A stretch of 64,000 bases of DNA from Robertkochia flava (GCF_020166515.1 NZ_JAINZT010000002.1:682001-746000), one strand, 5' to 3'. Shown: positions 24,307 through 34,173, numbered from the stretch's first letter. The notes: generated by a model not told the origin, from the sequence alone. Numbers and translations are program-made.

Positions 24307-25557
24307 TTATTGTACTACCAGTTGAACCGTTTCCTGGGTACGCTGCTCCAGTAAAATCCTGTTTTCGTTTTGAAGGGATTTTATGGATTCTTCATTGAAA
24401 TGTCTTATCGTATAAAGGGTTACATTTTCGTGATGCGATACTTTGAACTTCGATCGCAAGGTTTGCAGAAGGTCTTCTAATTTGTCAAATTTATTGTCGA
24501 CACAAACTGAAAAACTAATCGCCGAGTTCTGGATCAGATCCACTTTCATCCGGTAATCGTGAAAAAGGCGGAAGATCTCGCTGATATTGTCTTCCACAAT
24601 AAAGGAAAAGTCAAGTGATGACAATTTCATGAGTACCTGGTCTTTCTTGATAATGAAACACGGAACCTTCGGTTCAATACCTTTTCCTTTGGAAACCATG
24701 GTTCCCGGAACTTCGGGTTGGAGAAACGAACGCACGTGAAGCGGAATCTCCTTGCGTTGCAAGGGCTGCAGCGTCTTGGGGTGTATTACCGAGGCACCGT
24801 AGAAGGCCAGCTCGATAGCTTCCCGGTAGGAAATGGTATTTAACAGACGGGTCTCGCTAAAATGCCTCGGGTCCGCATTGAGCACTCCGGGAACATCTTT
24901 CCAGATGGTTACAGAATCGGCGTTAAGGCAGTAAGCAAAAATTGCAGCCGTATAATCGGATCCTTCCCTGCCCAGGGTGGTGGTGAAATTGTTTTCGTCG
25001 CTTCCCAAAAATCCCTGGGTGATGTTCAGGATTTTGGTATTGATCCCGGTCTGGATCCGTTGCTGGGTGTGGTCCCAGTCTACCTTGGCGTCGCGATATT
25101 CGTTGTTGGTCTTGATATAATTACGTACATCCAACCAGGTGTTAACAATACCCTGATCGTGAAAATATGCACTTACAATGGCAGTGGAGATGAGTTCGCC
25201 ATATCCTACTACCTGGTCGTACACGAAGCTTTTCTTTGGCGATTTGTTCCAGGCCAGGAATCCTTTCAGTTCGCCGATAAGTTCCTGAAAGCGGTCATAT
25301 ACGGGATGATTTTTATTCTCAAATAACTCTTCCATGATGCCGAGATGATAGTCGGCAACATCCTGAATGGCTGCCGGGACGGCATCGCGGTTATCAAAAT
25401 AATTTTTTACCACCACCTCCATGGCATTGGTGGTTTTGCCCATGGCCGAGATCACCAGAAGCGTGTTCTCGTATCCCGTGGTTTGTAAAACCTTTACAAC
25501 GTTTCTTACCCCATCGGCATCTTTTACAGAAGCCCCTCCGAACTTAAAAATCCTCAT
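24307..25557 (-). CDS. lysC: Aspartate kinase (monofunctional)
   Basis: 416 residues. First enzyme of the Asp-family pathway (Lys, Thr, Met, diaminopimelate). KFGGASVKDADGVRNV is the amino-acid kinase start; GREGSDYTAAIFAYCLNADSVTIWKDVPGVLNADPR is the ATP/aspartate-binding segment. The C-terminal part (about 300-416) is a degenerate ACT region (QVLMKLSSLDFSFIVEDNISEIF, VDLIQNSAISFSVCVD), implying feedback control. It has no homoserine dehydrogenase domain. It starts 3 nt after the stop of the GNAT gene, so both share one promoter. Confidence 0.93.
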   Translation of the reverse strand: MRIFKFGGASVKDADGVRNVVKVLQTTGYENTLLVISAMGKTTNAMEVVVKNYFDNRDAVPAAIQDVADYHLGIMEELFENKNHPVYDRFQELIGELKGFLAWNKSPKKSFVYDQVVGYGELISTAIVSAYFHDQGIVNTWLDVRNYIKTNNEYRDAKVDWDHTQQRIQTGINTKILNITQGFLGSDENNFTTTLGREGSDYTAAIFAYCLNADSVTIWKDVPGVLNADPRHFSETRLLNTISYREAIELAFYGASVIHPKTLQPLQRKEIPLHVRSFLQPEVPGTMVSKGKGIEPKVPCFIIKKDQVLMKLSSLDFSFIVEDNISEIFRLFHDYRMKVDLIQNSAISFSVCVDNKFDKLEDLLQTLRSKFKVSHHENVTLYTIRHFNEESIKSLQNENRILLEQRTQETVQLVVQ

Positions 25558-25560
25558 GTG

Positions 25561-26037
25561 TTAAATTGATAAATAATTTCTAATACCATCTTCATCCAGT
25601 TGTACGGTATCCCAATCGCGTAAGACCTGTGCGCCATTGCGCTCATAAAACCGTATGGCGCCTTCGTTCCAGTCCAGTACGGCCCATTCGATACGCTTAA
25701 CCCCTTGTTCATGGCCGTAGGCGATAACCCTGGAAAATAAGGCGCTGCCAAGGCCGGTGCCTCTCAGAGGTTCCCGTACGATCAGGTCTTCCAGGTGAAT
25801 GGTTTTTCCTTTCCAGGTGGAGTACCGCGGATACACCAGGGCCATCCCGGCCAGGGTATTTCCGGTCTCTGCCACAAAACAGTGAAATAAGGGTTGCTCC
25901 CCGAATCCGTCTCTTTCCAGGTCTTCCCTGGAGATCTCTACAGCCTCGGGTTCCTTTTCAAAGGTGGCTAATTCCTGAATGAGTTCTAAAACCTGGCCCA
26001 TGTCTTCCGGGCGCGCATCGCGAATTGTGTATTCCAT
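25561..26037 (-). CDS. GNAT N-acetyltransferase (diamine acetyltransferase-like)
   Basis: 158 residues, one GNAT domain: YTIRDARPEDMGQVLELIQELATFEKEPEAVEIS resembles spermidine/spermine and thialysine acetyltransferases; the acetyl-CoA loop is VREPLRGTGLGSALFSRVI, followed by RIEWAVLDWNEGAIRFYERNGA. The substrate is unproven. It is the promoter-proximal gene of a unit with lysC and possibly olsF. Confidence 0.88.
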   Translation of the reverse strand: MEYTIRDARPEDMGQVLELIQELATFEKEPEAVEISREDLERDGFGEQPLFHCFVAETGNTLAGMALVYPRYSTWKGKTIHLEDLIVREPLRGTGLGSALFSRVIAYGHEQGVKRIEWAVLDWNEGAIRFYERNGAQVLRDWDTVQLDEDGIRNYLSI

Positions 26038-26045
26038 AACTGTTA

Positions 26046-26074
26046 CAAATATAACATTAAGTTATAATTGCAAA
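26046..26074 (-). promoter_or_regulatory. Promoter of the GNAT-lysC unit
   Basis: On the minus strand TTTG (26074-26071), a 17-nt spacer and TATATTTG (26053-26046) match the Bacteroidota consensus closely. The -7 box ends only 8 nt before the ATG (26037-26035), so the mRNA would be leaderless or nearly so. Confidence 0.65.
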
Positions 26075-26153
26075 AAAATGAAGTTTTACGAAAACGTTGT
26101 AGTTTCACAAAAATACCGATATTTGTGACCCAAAACACAAGACTAATTCCTAA

Positions 26154-27167
26154 ATGTCGATAAAAAAACAAACCCTGGGAGAATTCATTATTGAAAACCA
26201 GACCGCCTTTAAGTACTCTTCAGGAGAGTTATCCAAACTCATCAATGCCATCCGATTAGCAGCCAAAGTGGTAAACCACGAGGTGAATAAGGCAGGGTTG
26301 GTGGATATTCTTGGAGCCAGTGGTGATACCAATATCCAGGGAGAATCCCAGCAAAAGCTGGACGTGCTTGCCAACGAACGCTTTATACAGACCCTGGCAA
26401 ACAGGGAGATCGTTTGCGGGATCGCCTCGGAAGAGGAAGATGATTTTATCCGCATCAACAGCGCAGATAACAACCATCAGAACAAGTATGTGGTGCTGAT
26501 CGATCCTTTGGATGGTTCCAGTAATATCGACGTGAATGTTTCTGTAGGAACTATTTTTAGTATTTACCGTCGGGTAACGCCTATAGGAACCCCTGTGACC
26601 CTGGAAGATTTTCTGCAGCCTGGCAGAAGGCAGGTGGCCGCCGGATATATTATCTACGGCACCTCTACCATGCTGGTCTACACCACGGGCTTCGGAGTAA
26701 ACGGGTTTACCCTGAACCCGGCGATAGGGACGTTTTACCTTTCTCATCCGGATATGACGTTTCCCGAAACCGGGAAGATCTATTCTGTGAATGAAGGGAA
26801 CTATATCCATTTCCCGGAGGGGGTGAAACAGTATATTAAATACTGTCAGAAAGAAGAAGGAGACAGGCCGTATACATCGAGATATATAGGTTCCCTGGTT
26901 TCCGATTTTCACAGGAATATGATCAAGGGTGGAATTTATATGTACCCGAAGAGCAGTGCAAATGAAAATGGAAAGCTCCGCTTACTCTATGAGTGTAACC
27001 CGATGGCTTTTCTTGCGGAACAGGCGGGAGGAAAAGCAAGTAACGGTTTTGAGCCCATTCTGGATATACAGCCTGAAGAATTGCATCAGCGGGTCCCGTT
27101 TTTCTGCGGAAGCAGGAAGATGGTGGAAAAGGCAGAGGCCTTTATGCAGGAGTATTCTTCAAAATAA
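26154..27167 (+). CDS. fbp: Fructose-1,6-bisphosphatase class 1
   Basis: 337 residues, the normal length; removes the 1-phosphate in gluconeogenesis. Motifs: [26 protein letters not shown], the metal-binding [40 protein letters not shown]-like ([15 protein letters not shown]) and [23 protein letters not shown]. It stands alone, with a terminator 5 nt after the stop. Confidence 0.97.
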   Translation: MSIKKQTLGEFIIENQTAFKYSSGELSKLINAIRLAAKVVNHEVNKAGLVDILGASGDTNIQGESQQKLDVLANERFIQTLANREIVCGIASEEEDDFIRINSADNNHQNKYVVLIDPLDGSSNIDVNVSVGTIFSIYRRVTPIGTPVTLEDFLQPGRRQVAAGYIIYGTSTMLVYTTGFGVNGFTLNPAIGTFYLSHPDMTFPETGKIYSVNEGNYIHFPEGVKQYIKYCQKEEGDRPYTSRYIGSLVSDFHRNMIKGGIYMYPKSSANENGKLRLLYECNPMAFLAEQAGGKASNGFEPILDIQPEELHQRVPFFCGSRKMVEKAEAFMQEYSSK

Positions 27168-27171
27168 TACG

Positions 27172-27200
27172 AAAGGCCGGTTGTTATACCGGCCTTTTAT
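27172..27200. terminator. Bidirectional terminator between fbp and the TerB-like gene
   Basis: AAAGGCCGG (27172-27180) pairs with CCGGCCTTT (27189-27197), flanked by T on the right. It sits between convergent genes. Confidence 0.8.
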
Positions 27201-27217
27201 TTAATGGAAATGGAAAA

Positions 27218-27658
27218 TTATTTATGCGTTTCCGGCATGTATTTCATTTCGTCTTTAAATCGATCAAGGGTGGCTCCTTCATGAATCAGGTCCATTGCCT
27301 TTTGAATGACAGCATCCACCTTGTCTGTTTTAAACCCCAACCCGATGCATAGCCGCTTCATGATCTGAATTTCCGGTTCATCTTCGATCTCATCCACGTA
27401 GACCATGCGGGCAATATCGTACAAACGCTCAAGTCGTTTTTCATGCGATAAGGGTGGATTTACAGGATAGATAAATGGGTTTTCAAGAATCTTCTCGTAT
27501 TCAGGGGGCTCCACATCCAGGTTTTTTGCCAGCCTGCTCAAAAACTCATGCTCCTCGGGAGTGATCTCCCCGTCAGATAACGCGACCCTGACTATGGCTG
27601 CAAAATGATCGCGGTTTCTCTCTCTGAACCCGCTTGAATAAAGATCTGATATAGACAT
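27218..27658 (-). CDS. TerB-like protein
   Basis: 146 residues, all-helical, with a TerB/DjlA-like pattern: HFAAIVRVALSDGEITPEEHEFLSRLAKNLDVEPPEYEKIL, then RLERLYDIARMVYVDEIEDEPEIQIMKRLCIGLGF. Acidic residues in SDGEIT and DEIEDEPE fit the metal site of the TerB fold. Despite the name of the family, no tellurite operon is nearby. Function unknown. Confidence 0.8.
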   Translation of the reverse strand: MSISDLYSSGFRERNRDHFAAIVRVALSDGEITPEEHEFLSRLAKNLDVEPPEYEKILENPFIYPVNPPLSHEKRLERLYDIARMVYVDEIEDEPEIQIMKRLCIGLGFKTDKVDAVIQKAMDLIHEGATLDRFKDEMKYMPETHK

Positions 27659-27659
27659 A

Positions 27660-27982
27660 TTTTTACGGTGTTAAATTTGCGTTTGAAAAGTTGATGAAAT
27701 CTTACTTAAAGAAAAGTTTTTAAGGGGTCTTCCCGTTACAATTCCTGTCTACAATTTACGGAAATTTGATTTTAAATCCTTCGATTAGCGCACAATTTTA
27801 AGCGAGAAAAGAGGTGGGAAATCGGAAGAGTTCCTTTGTGAGCTGAGCCGGTTTTCAGTAGCTATGATGGGGTAGGGAAGAGTTCGTTAAGGTGCAGGTC
27901 TAATTCCACGAAAATTTCAAAAGGTTTTTAAATCAGCAATTTAAAGCCCGGATTTTACAATCTGTCAACCCGTGTACCGGCG
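27660..27982. other. Intergenic stretch upstream of the candidate RNA
   Basis: No credible open frame. A plus-strand TAAATTTG (27672-27679) fits a -7 box, but no following gene is seen. The region is AT-rich and otherwise featureless to me. Confidence 0.4.
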
Positions 27983-28185
27983 TATCTTTGCATCGTTGAA
28001 AATCAGAAAAGATCACGGTGCGATTGCATCAGCCGTTCGAAGATATTGCTTAACCTATTTTTGAGGCAGGTTGAGGTTCCGGCCCCCAAAAGGAACTTGT
28101 ATAACCGTCTCGTTTTAAAGTCGACAATCATTATATTTTAAGTTACGTGTTTTAAAAAAAAAGCTGCCCTGAGGCAGCTTTTTTT
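27983..28185 (+). ncRNA. Candidate structured small RNA with promoter and terminator
   Basis: TATCTTTG (27983-27990) fits the -7 box. A start about 6 nt later would give a transcript of about 190 nt ending at a strong terminator (28161-28180). No open frame fits. Local hairpins are visible: GGTGC-GATT-GCATC, AACCT...AGGTT, and AGGTTCC...GGAACTT around a GGCCCCC loop. The length matches 6S RNA, but I cannot assign it; tmRNA, SRP RNA and RNase P signatures are absent. Confidence 0.35.
28155..28185 (+). terminator. Terminator of the candidate RNA
   Basis: AAGCTGCC (28161-28168), loop CTGA, GGCAGCTT (28173-28180) and a run of T. Strong and symmetric, with A-rich sequence on the left. Confidence 0.85.
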
Positions 28186-28280
28186 GTGATGCGGAGATGC
28201 CGTGCTGTGTTATGGAGGTATGGATTTGAGCGGTTACCCCGTGATGCTAGGAGGCTGTTTATTTTGGAAAGGAAATTATC

Positions 28281-29100
28281 CCCTCCTTCCGGCTCACTAC
28301 GCACCTCATAACTCAAGCCTTATACCCAAACTCAAACTCAAGCTCAAACTCGTCCCTCCGAACTCTTATTAAGGAGATCGCCACGTCGCATCTGAGTCAG
28401 ATGCTCCTCGCGAAGACGATCCAGTAGTCATTCACAACTCCCTTCCGGCTCACTTCGTACCTCATAACTCAAGCCTTCTACCCAAACTCAAACTCAAACT
28501 GGTACCTCCGTACCCTCATAATCCAAACTCAAACTCAAACTCGTCCCTCCGAACTCTTAATAAGGAGATCGCCACGTCGCATCTGAGTCAGATGCTCCTC
28601 GCGAAGACGATCCAGTAGTCATTCACAACTCCCTTTCGGTTACTTCGTACCTCATAACTCAAGCCTTATACCCAAATTCAAACTCAAACTCAAACTCAAA
28701 CTCGTCCCTCCGAACTCTTATTAAGGAGATCGCCACGTCGCATCTGAGTCAGATGCTCCTCGCGAAGACGATCCAGTAATCATTCACAACTCCCTTTCGG
28801 TTACTTCGTACCTCATAACCTTATACCTCAAACCTTATACCCAAACTCAAACCCAAACTCAAACCCAAACTCAAACTCGTCCCTCCGAACTCTTATTAAG
28901 GAGATCGCCACGTCGCATCTGAGTCAGATGCTCCTCGCGAAGACGATCCATTTGCCATTCACAACACCCTTTCGGTTACTTCGTACCTCATAACTCAAGC
29001 CTTATACCCAAACCCAAACTCAAACTCAAACTCAAACTCAAATTCAAACTCAAACTCAAACTCAAACTCAAACTCAAACTCGTCCCTCCGTCCCTCCGTT
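28281..29100. repeat. Tandem compound repeat: palindromic block plus (CAAACT)n
   Basis: Four full units and one partial unit. Each has CTTTCGGTTACTTCGTACC or a variant, CTCATAACTCAAGCC, a variable tract of the hexamer CAAACT, TCGTCCCTCCGAACTCTTAT, and the block AAGGAGATCGCCACGTCGCA with TCTGAGTCAGATGCTCC. The palindrome GCATCTGAGTCAGATGC occurs at 28388, 28579, 28740 and 28915, so units are 191, 161 and 175 bp. The last unit (from about 28967) lacks the palindrome and has the longest hexamer tract. No frame is open through it. Confidence 0.9.
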
Positions 29101-29273
29101 GATAACTCTTAACAACTCCCCTTTTGTCGGGTAAAATTTCTGCTTAATTTTAACCCCCACACCCCCTGGTAGCAGTGTCGTATCCTCTTGAAGCGTAAGC
29201 CCTTAAAAGTCTGTGGTATCGGCCTGCATTATGCGGGGTATAGTCTTTAAAAAAAGCGTCAAAACGAGAATTT

Positions 29274-32200
29274 ATGTACCTGATCTTCGATACTGAAACC
29301 ACCGGATTACCCAAACGTTGGGATGCGCCCATAAGCGATACCGAGAACTGGCCAAGAGCCGTTCAGATCGCATGGCAGCTGCATGACGATATGGGGAACC
29401 TGGTAGATCACCAGGATTACCTGATCCGTCCGGAAGGTTTCAATATTCCCTTCGACGCGGAGCAGGTGCACGGAATTTCCACGGAACTGGCCGAGCAACA
29501 GGGGATTCCCCTGGATGAGGTGCTCGAAAAATTCAACGAAGCCCTCAGGAAAACCACCTTTATCGTGGGTCGGAATGTGGGTTTTGATGTGAATATCATG
29601 GGCGCCGAATTTTACCGCAGGGAGGTTAACAATGCCCTGCAGGAACTTCCGGTGCTCGATACCTGTACAGAGGAGACTGCCATGTTATGCCAGATTCCCG
29701 GGGGACGTGGAGGTAAGTTTAAACTGCCTACACTAACTGAACTGCATGAATACCTCTTCGGGGAACCCTTTGCTGAGGCGCACAATGCTACGGCCGATGT
29801 AGAGGCTACCACAAGATGTTTTTTCGAGCTGATCCGAAGAGGGAAAGGGTTTACGGCCGAGCAGCTGGATGTAACCCCGGATTATTTTGACCGCTTTTCC
29901 AGGGAGAATCCTCAGACCATTCCCCTTATCGGGTTAAAACACCTGAACCTCAAGGCTGAATCGGAAAAGATAAGGGAGGCCCTTAAACAGGCAGCCCCTT
30001 CAGATAAACTTTCCCGGGAAGAGATCAGGCAGAACATAGCGGAACTTGCCGATGTAAGTTTTGTACATCTCCATAACCATTCTCAGTTCTCCATTCTCCA
30101 GGCCACCTCGAGTGTTCCTGATCTGGTGAAGGCCGCAGCAAAGGCAAAAATGCCCGCTGTAGCACTTACCGATATCGGTAATATGATGGGGGCCTTTCAT
30201 TTCGTGAAGGAGGTTGGCGCCCATAACAAGAATGCCGAGGCCCATCTTAAAGAGGCAGAGGCAAACGGGGAAGAACCGGAGACCATCCCGATGAAGCCCA
30301 TTCTGGGGTGTACCCTGAACGTTTGTGAGAACCATAAGGATAAGTCGGTTAAGGATAACGGCTACCAGGTGGTGTTCCTGGCCAAGAATAAAAAGGGATA
30401 CCACAACCTGGCGAAAATGTCGTCTATTGCCTTTACCGAAGGGTTCTATTATGTGCCGCGTATCGATAAACAGGTGGTGGAGCAGTACAAGGAAGATATT
30501 ATGGTGCTCACCGGAAACCTCTACGGGGAGGTACCTTCCAAGGTGCTTAATGTAGGAGAGAACCAGGCCGAGGAAGCACTCCTGTGGTGGAAGGAGCAGT
30601 TTGGAGACGATCTCTATATGGAGCTCATGAGGCATGGTCAGGAGGATGAAGATCGCGTTAACGAGGTATTGGTGCAAATGGCGCGTAAACACCACGTTAA
30701 ACTGGTGGCTACCAATAACACCTATTATATCGCCCAGGAAGATGCGAATGCGCATGATATTCTGCTTTGCGTTAAAGACGGAGAGAAAAAAGATACCCCC
30801 ATTGGTCGCGGCCGCGGCTATCGCTATGGCTTGCCTAATGAAGAATACTATTTCAAGGGGCAGGATGAGATGAAAGAGTTGTTCAGGGATCTTCCCGAAG
30901 CGATCACGAATCTTGCGGAGATCGTAGACAAGGTGGAGCCCTTTGAACTGGCACGGGATGTACTGTTGCCTAAATTTGATATCCCGGTGCAGTTTCAGGT
31001 AGCCGAAGATGATGTCGACGGCGGTAAGCGGGGAGAAAATAAATACCTCAGGCACCTTACCTATGAAGGGGCTAAGATGCGGTACGAAGAGCTCACCGAT
31101 GAGATCCGTGAACGTCTGGACTTCGAGTTGAGTGTAATTGAAAATACCGGTTACCCCGGGTACTTCCTTATTGTTTGGGACTTTATTGATGCTGCCCGGA
31201 AGATGGGGGTGTCGGTGGGGCCCGGAAGGGGGTCTGCAGCAGGGTCTGCAGTGGCCTACTGTCTTGGAATTACCAATATGGATCCCATTGCCTACGACCT
31301 GCTTTTTGAGCGGTTCCTCAACCCGGACAGGGTGTCCCTTCCCGATATCGATATCGATTTTGATGATGAAGGCCGAAGCCGGGTCATGGATTATGTGATC
31401 GAAAAATACGGCGCCAACCAGGTAGCTCAGATCATCACCTACGGTACCATGGCAGCGAAGTCGTCTATCAGGGATACCGCCAGGGTTCTCGATCTTCCCC
31501 TGAGTGATGCCGACAGGATCGCCAAGCTCATTCCCAACATGAAACTCGGTAAGATCTTTGGCCTGGATGAGAAAGGTTTAAAGGAGAAGCTGAGATCTGA
31601 AGAGCTGGAAAAGGTTCAGGAACTGATCGGAATATCTGAGGGCGACGACCTGGAAGCCCTTACGGTTAACCAGGCCAGGGTGTTGGAGGGATCGGTGCGG
31701 AATACCGGGATACACGCCTGCGGGGTGATCATTACCCCCGATGATATTACCAAGTTCGTACCTGTGTCCATCGCTAAAGACTCTGACCTGTATGTGACCC
31801 AGTTCGACAACTCGGTTGTGGAAAGCGCAGGCCTGCTTAAGATGGATTTCCTTGGGTTAAAGACTCTGACCCTTATCAAGGATACTGTAAAGCTTATTAA
31901 ATACAGGCACGGGATAGACCTGAATCCCGATGAGATCCCCCTGGACGATGAAAAGACCTATGAGCTTTTCCAGCGGGGAGAAACCGTGGGGATATTTCAG
32001 TACGAATCTGCCGGGATGCAGAAACACATGAAGGATCTCAAGCCAACGGTTTTCGCAGACCTTATTGCCATGAACGCCCTCTACCGTCCGGGTCCTTTGG
32101 AATACATCCCGTCGTTTATTCGCAGGAAACACGGAGATGAGGAGATCGTTTACGACCTCCCGGCCATGGAAGAATACCTCAAGGAAACCTACGGGATTAC

Positions 32201-33659
32201 GGTATACCAGGAGCAGGTGATGCTCCTTTCCCAGAAGCTCGCCGGGTTCACCAAGGGGGAAGCAGATGTCTTGCGTAAGGCTATGGGTAAAAAGATCTTT
32301 GCCCTGCTGGAGCAACTTAAGCCCAAGTTTCTGGATGGAGGAGAGGCCAACGGACACCCCAGGGATGTGCTGGAGAAAGTGTGGAAAGACTGGGAAGCTT
32401 TTGCCTCCTATGCATTTAATAAGTCGCACTCTACCTGTTATGCATGGATCGGTTACCAAACCGCCTACCTCAAGGCCAACTATCCTGCAGAATACATGGC
32501 TGCTGTGTTGTCAAACAATATGAACGACATCAAGCAGGTTACCTTCTTCCTGGAAGAGTGTAAGCGAATGGGACTCGTAGTGCTGGGGCCCGATGTAAAC
32601 GAATCCTTTTACAAGTTTACCGTAAACAAGGAATATGCGATACGCTTTGGTATGGGAGCTATCAAGGGTGTTGGACGAGGTGCTGTAGATACTATCGTGG
32701 AGCACAGGAAGGACGGACGTTACCGTTCGGTTTTCGACCTGGCCAAACGCATCGACCTGCGGGCGGCAAACAGGAAGGCCTTTGAGAATCTGGCCCTGGC
32801 CGGCGGATTCGATTCCTTTACAGATACCCACAGAGCCCAGTATTTCCATAACGAAGGCGACGGGATCACCTTCCTGGAAAAGGCTATCAAATATGGGGCA
32901 AAATACCAGGAAAATGCCAACTCTTCTCAGGTAAGCCTTTTCGGGGAAGCCAGCGAAGTGCAGATTCCGGAACCGGTAGTACCTCCTTGCGATACCTGGG
33001 GAACCATGGAAAAGCTCCGCAAGGAAAAAGAGGTGGTGGGGATCTATATCTCCGGTCACCCCCTCGACGACTTCAAGACCGAACTCGAAACCTTCTGTAA
33101 CGGACATATAGGGATGTTCCACGATCTGCACAGTATTGTAAACCGGGAAATCGCCTTTGCCGGGGTGGTCTCAGACGTGCAGCATAAGGTGTCGAAGAAC
33201 GGGAAAGGCTGGGCCGCGTTTATGGTGGAAGATTATAATGACTCCTATGAGTTCCGGATCTTCGGGGAAGACTACCTGAAGCTTCGCCACTTCCTGGTGC
33301 CTAACAGCTTTGTGTTCTTTAAGGTTTTTGTGAGGGAAGGGTGGACCAATAAGGATACCGGGAAAAAGGGCGATCCCCGCCTGCAGTTTAACAGCATGAT
33401 GCAGTTGCAGGATGTTATGGAAACTTTTGCAAAAAAGATTACCTTACACCTCAAACTGGAGGACCTGAAAGAAGAGCAGGTGGTGGCCCTGAAGGATATC
33501 GTTACCCTGCATAAAGGAGATAAGCCCCTCTATGTTACCGTGCATGGTATAGAAGATAATATGCAGATCAAAATGCCCAGCAGGAAACAGAAGGTAGAGA
33601 TCAGTACCGAGTTCCTGCAGGAGCTGAAACAGGCCGAAGTACTTTACAAGCTCAATTAG
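29274..33659 (+). CDS. dnaE: DNA polymerase III alpha subunit with fused exonuclease
   Basis: 1461 residues; the replicative polymerase. The N-terminal 190 residues form a DnaQ-type 3'-5' exonuclease (FDTETTGLPKRW, VGRNVGFDVNIM, AHNATADVEAT), so proofreading is on the same chain, as is usual in Bacteroidota. Next come a PHP domain (FVHLHNHSQFS from 264), the polymerase palm with GPGRGSAAGSAVAYCLGI and PDIDIDFDDEGR (D691, D693), a thumb and fingers region (YRPGPLEYIPSFIRRKHG, YQEQVMLLSQKLAGFT, SYAFNKSHSTCYAWI), a helix-hairpin-helix part (IKGVGRGAVDTIV) and an OB fold (IAFAGVVSDVQHK). The upstream repeat region separates it from the other genes. Confidence 0.97.
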   Translation: MYLIFDTETTGLPKRWDAPISDTENWPRAVQIAWQLHDDMGNLVDHQDYLIRPEGFNIPFDAEQVHGISTELAEQQGIPLDEVLEKFNEALRKTTFIVGRNVGFDVNIMGAEFYRREVNNALQELPVLDTCTEETAMLCQIPGGRGGKFKLPTLTELHEYLFGEPFAEAHNATADVEATTRCFFELIRRGKGFTAEQLDVTPDYFDRFSRENPQTIPLIGLKHLNLKAESEKIREALKQAAPSDKLSREEIRQNIAELADVSFVHLHNHSQFSILQATSSVPDLVKAAAKAKMPAVALTDIGNMMGAFHFVKEVGAHNKNAEAHLKEAEANGEEPETIPMKPILGCTLNVCENHKDKSVKDNGYQVVFLAKNKKGYHNLAKMSSIAFTEGFYYVPRIDKQVVEQYKEDIMVLTGNLYGEVPSKVLNVGENQAEEALLWWKEQFGDDLYMELMRHGQEDEDRVNEVLVQMARKHHVKLVATNNTYYIAQEDANAHDILLCVKDGEKKDTPIGRGRGYRYGLPNEEYYFKGQDEMKELFRDLPEAITNLAEIVDKVEPFELARDVLLPKFDIPVQFQVAEDDVDGGKRGENKYLRHLTYEGAKMRYEELTDEIRERLDFELSVIENTGYPGYFLIVWDFIDAARKMGVSVGPGRGSAAGSAVAYCLGITNMDPIAYDLLFERFLNPDRVSLPDIDIDFDDEGRSRVMDYVIEKYGANQVAQIITYGTMAAKSSIRDTARVLDLPLSDADRIAKLIPNMKLGKIFGLDEKGLKEKLRSEELEKVQELIGISEGDDLEALTVNQARVLEGSVRNTGIHACGVIITPDDITKFVPVSIAKDSDLYVTQFDNSVVESAGLLKMDFLGLKTLTLIKDTVKLIKYRHGIDLNPDEIPLDDEKTYELFQRGETVGIFQYESAGMQKHMKDLKPTVFADLIAMNALYRPGPLEYIPSFIRRKHGDEEIVYDLPAMEEYLKETYGITVYQEQVMLLSQKLAGFTKGEADVLRKAMGKKIFALLEQLKPKFLDGGEANGHPRDVLEKVWKDWEAFASYAFNKSHSTCYAWIGYQTAYLKANYPAEYMAAVLSNNMNDIKQVTFFLEECKRMGLVVLGPDVNESFYKFTVNKEYAIRFGMGAIKGVGRGAVDTIVEHRKDGRYRSVFDLAKRIDLRAANRKAFENLALAGGFDSFTDTHRAQYFHNEGDGITFLEKAIKYGAKYQENANSSQVSLFGEASEVQIPEPVVPPCDTWGTMEKLRKEKEVVGIYISGHPLDDFKTELETFCNGHIGMFHDLHSIVNREIAFAGVVSDVQHKVSKNGKGWAAFMVEDYNDSYEFRIFGEDYLKLRHFLVPNSFVFFKVFVREGWTNKDTGKKGDPRLQFNSMMQLQDVMETFAKKITLHLKLEDLKEEQVVALKDIVTLHKGDKPLYVTVHGIEDNMQIKMPSRKQKVEISTEFLQELKQAEVLYKLN

Positions 33660-33788
33660 ATGAATCTATTGAGTTTATAAATAACAGGATAACCAAAACA
33701 TATATTCAGGCTGTAAGGATTAGGTAATTATTTGACAAACTTTGCGGTTTAACGTCAGAAAGGAAAAATTAAATTAAAATTAAATACA

Positions 33789-34106
33789 ATGGCATTAGAA
33801 ATAACCGATGCTACTTTTGATGAAGTAGTTTTAAAAAGTGACAAACCGGTAATGGTTGATTTTTGGGCAGCATGGTGCGGACCATGTCGTATGGTAGGTC
33901 CTATCATCGATGAGCTCAGCAAAGAGTACGATGGTAAGGCGGTAGTTGGTAAGGTAGACGTAGATGCAAATCAGGAGTTTGCCGCGAAATACGGGGTACG
34001 TAACATTCCTACCGTATTGGTGTTCCAGAACGGAGAAGTTGTAGGAAGACAAGTAGGTGTGGCTCCTAAGAACGTATACTCTGAGGCCATCGATAAACTG
34101 CTCTGA
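33789..34106 (+). CDS. trxA: Thioredoxin
   Basis: 105 residues, the classical single-domain size, with the active site [15 protein letters not shown] and the cis-Pro loop NIPTVLVF. Cytoplasmic disulfide reductant partnered by thioredoxin reductase. Monocistronic: a terminator follows, and dnaE ends 129 nt upstream. Confidence 0.96.
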   Translation: MALEITDATFDEVVLKSDKPVMVDFWAAWCGPCRMVGPIIDELSKEYDGKAVVGKVDVDANQEFAAKYGVRNIPTVLVFQNGEVVGRQVGVAPKNVYSEAIDKLL

Positions 34107-34133
34107 GAAGAAGTAACATCCTCATTATAAAAG

Positions 34134-34164
34134 AAAGGTTTGGCGGTAGGTCAAACCTTTTTTA
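34134..34164 (+). terminator. Terminator of trxA
   Basis: AAAGGTTTG (34134-34142) pairs with CAAACCTTT (34152-34160), then T. Confidence 0.85.
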
Positions 34165-34173
34165 TTTTTAAGA

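Noticed and set aside
27218-27658. Tellurite resistance operon
   Set aside because: Only a single TerB-like gene is present; terC, terD and terZ partners are absent, so the name of the family says nothing about function here.
28281-29100. Possible CRISPR array
   Set aside because: Repeat units are 160-190 bp, the conserved block is about 95 bp and the intervening parts are hexamer tracts, not unique 30-bp spacers. No cas gene is nearby.
30000-31055. Minus-strand open frame of 351 codons within dnaE
   Set aside because: It is the antisense shadow of the PHP and polymerase domains; no family motif.
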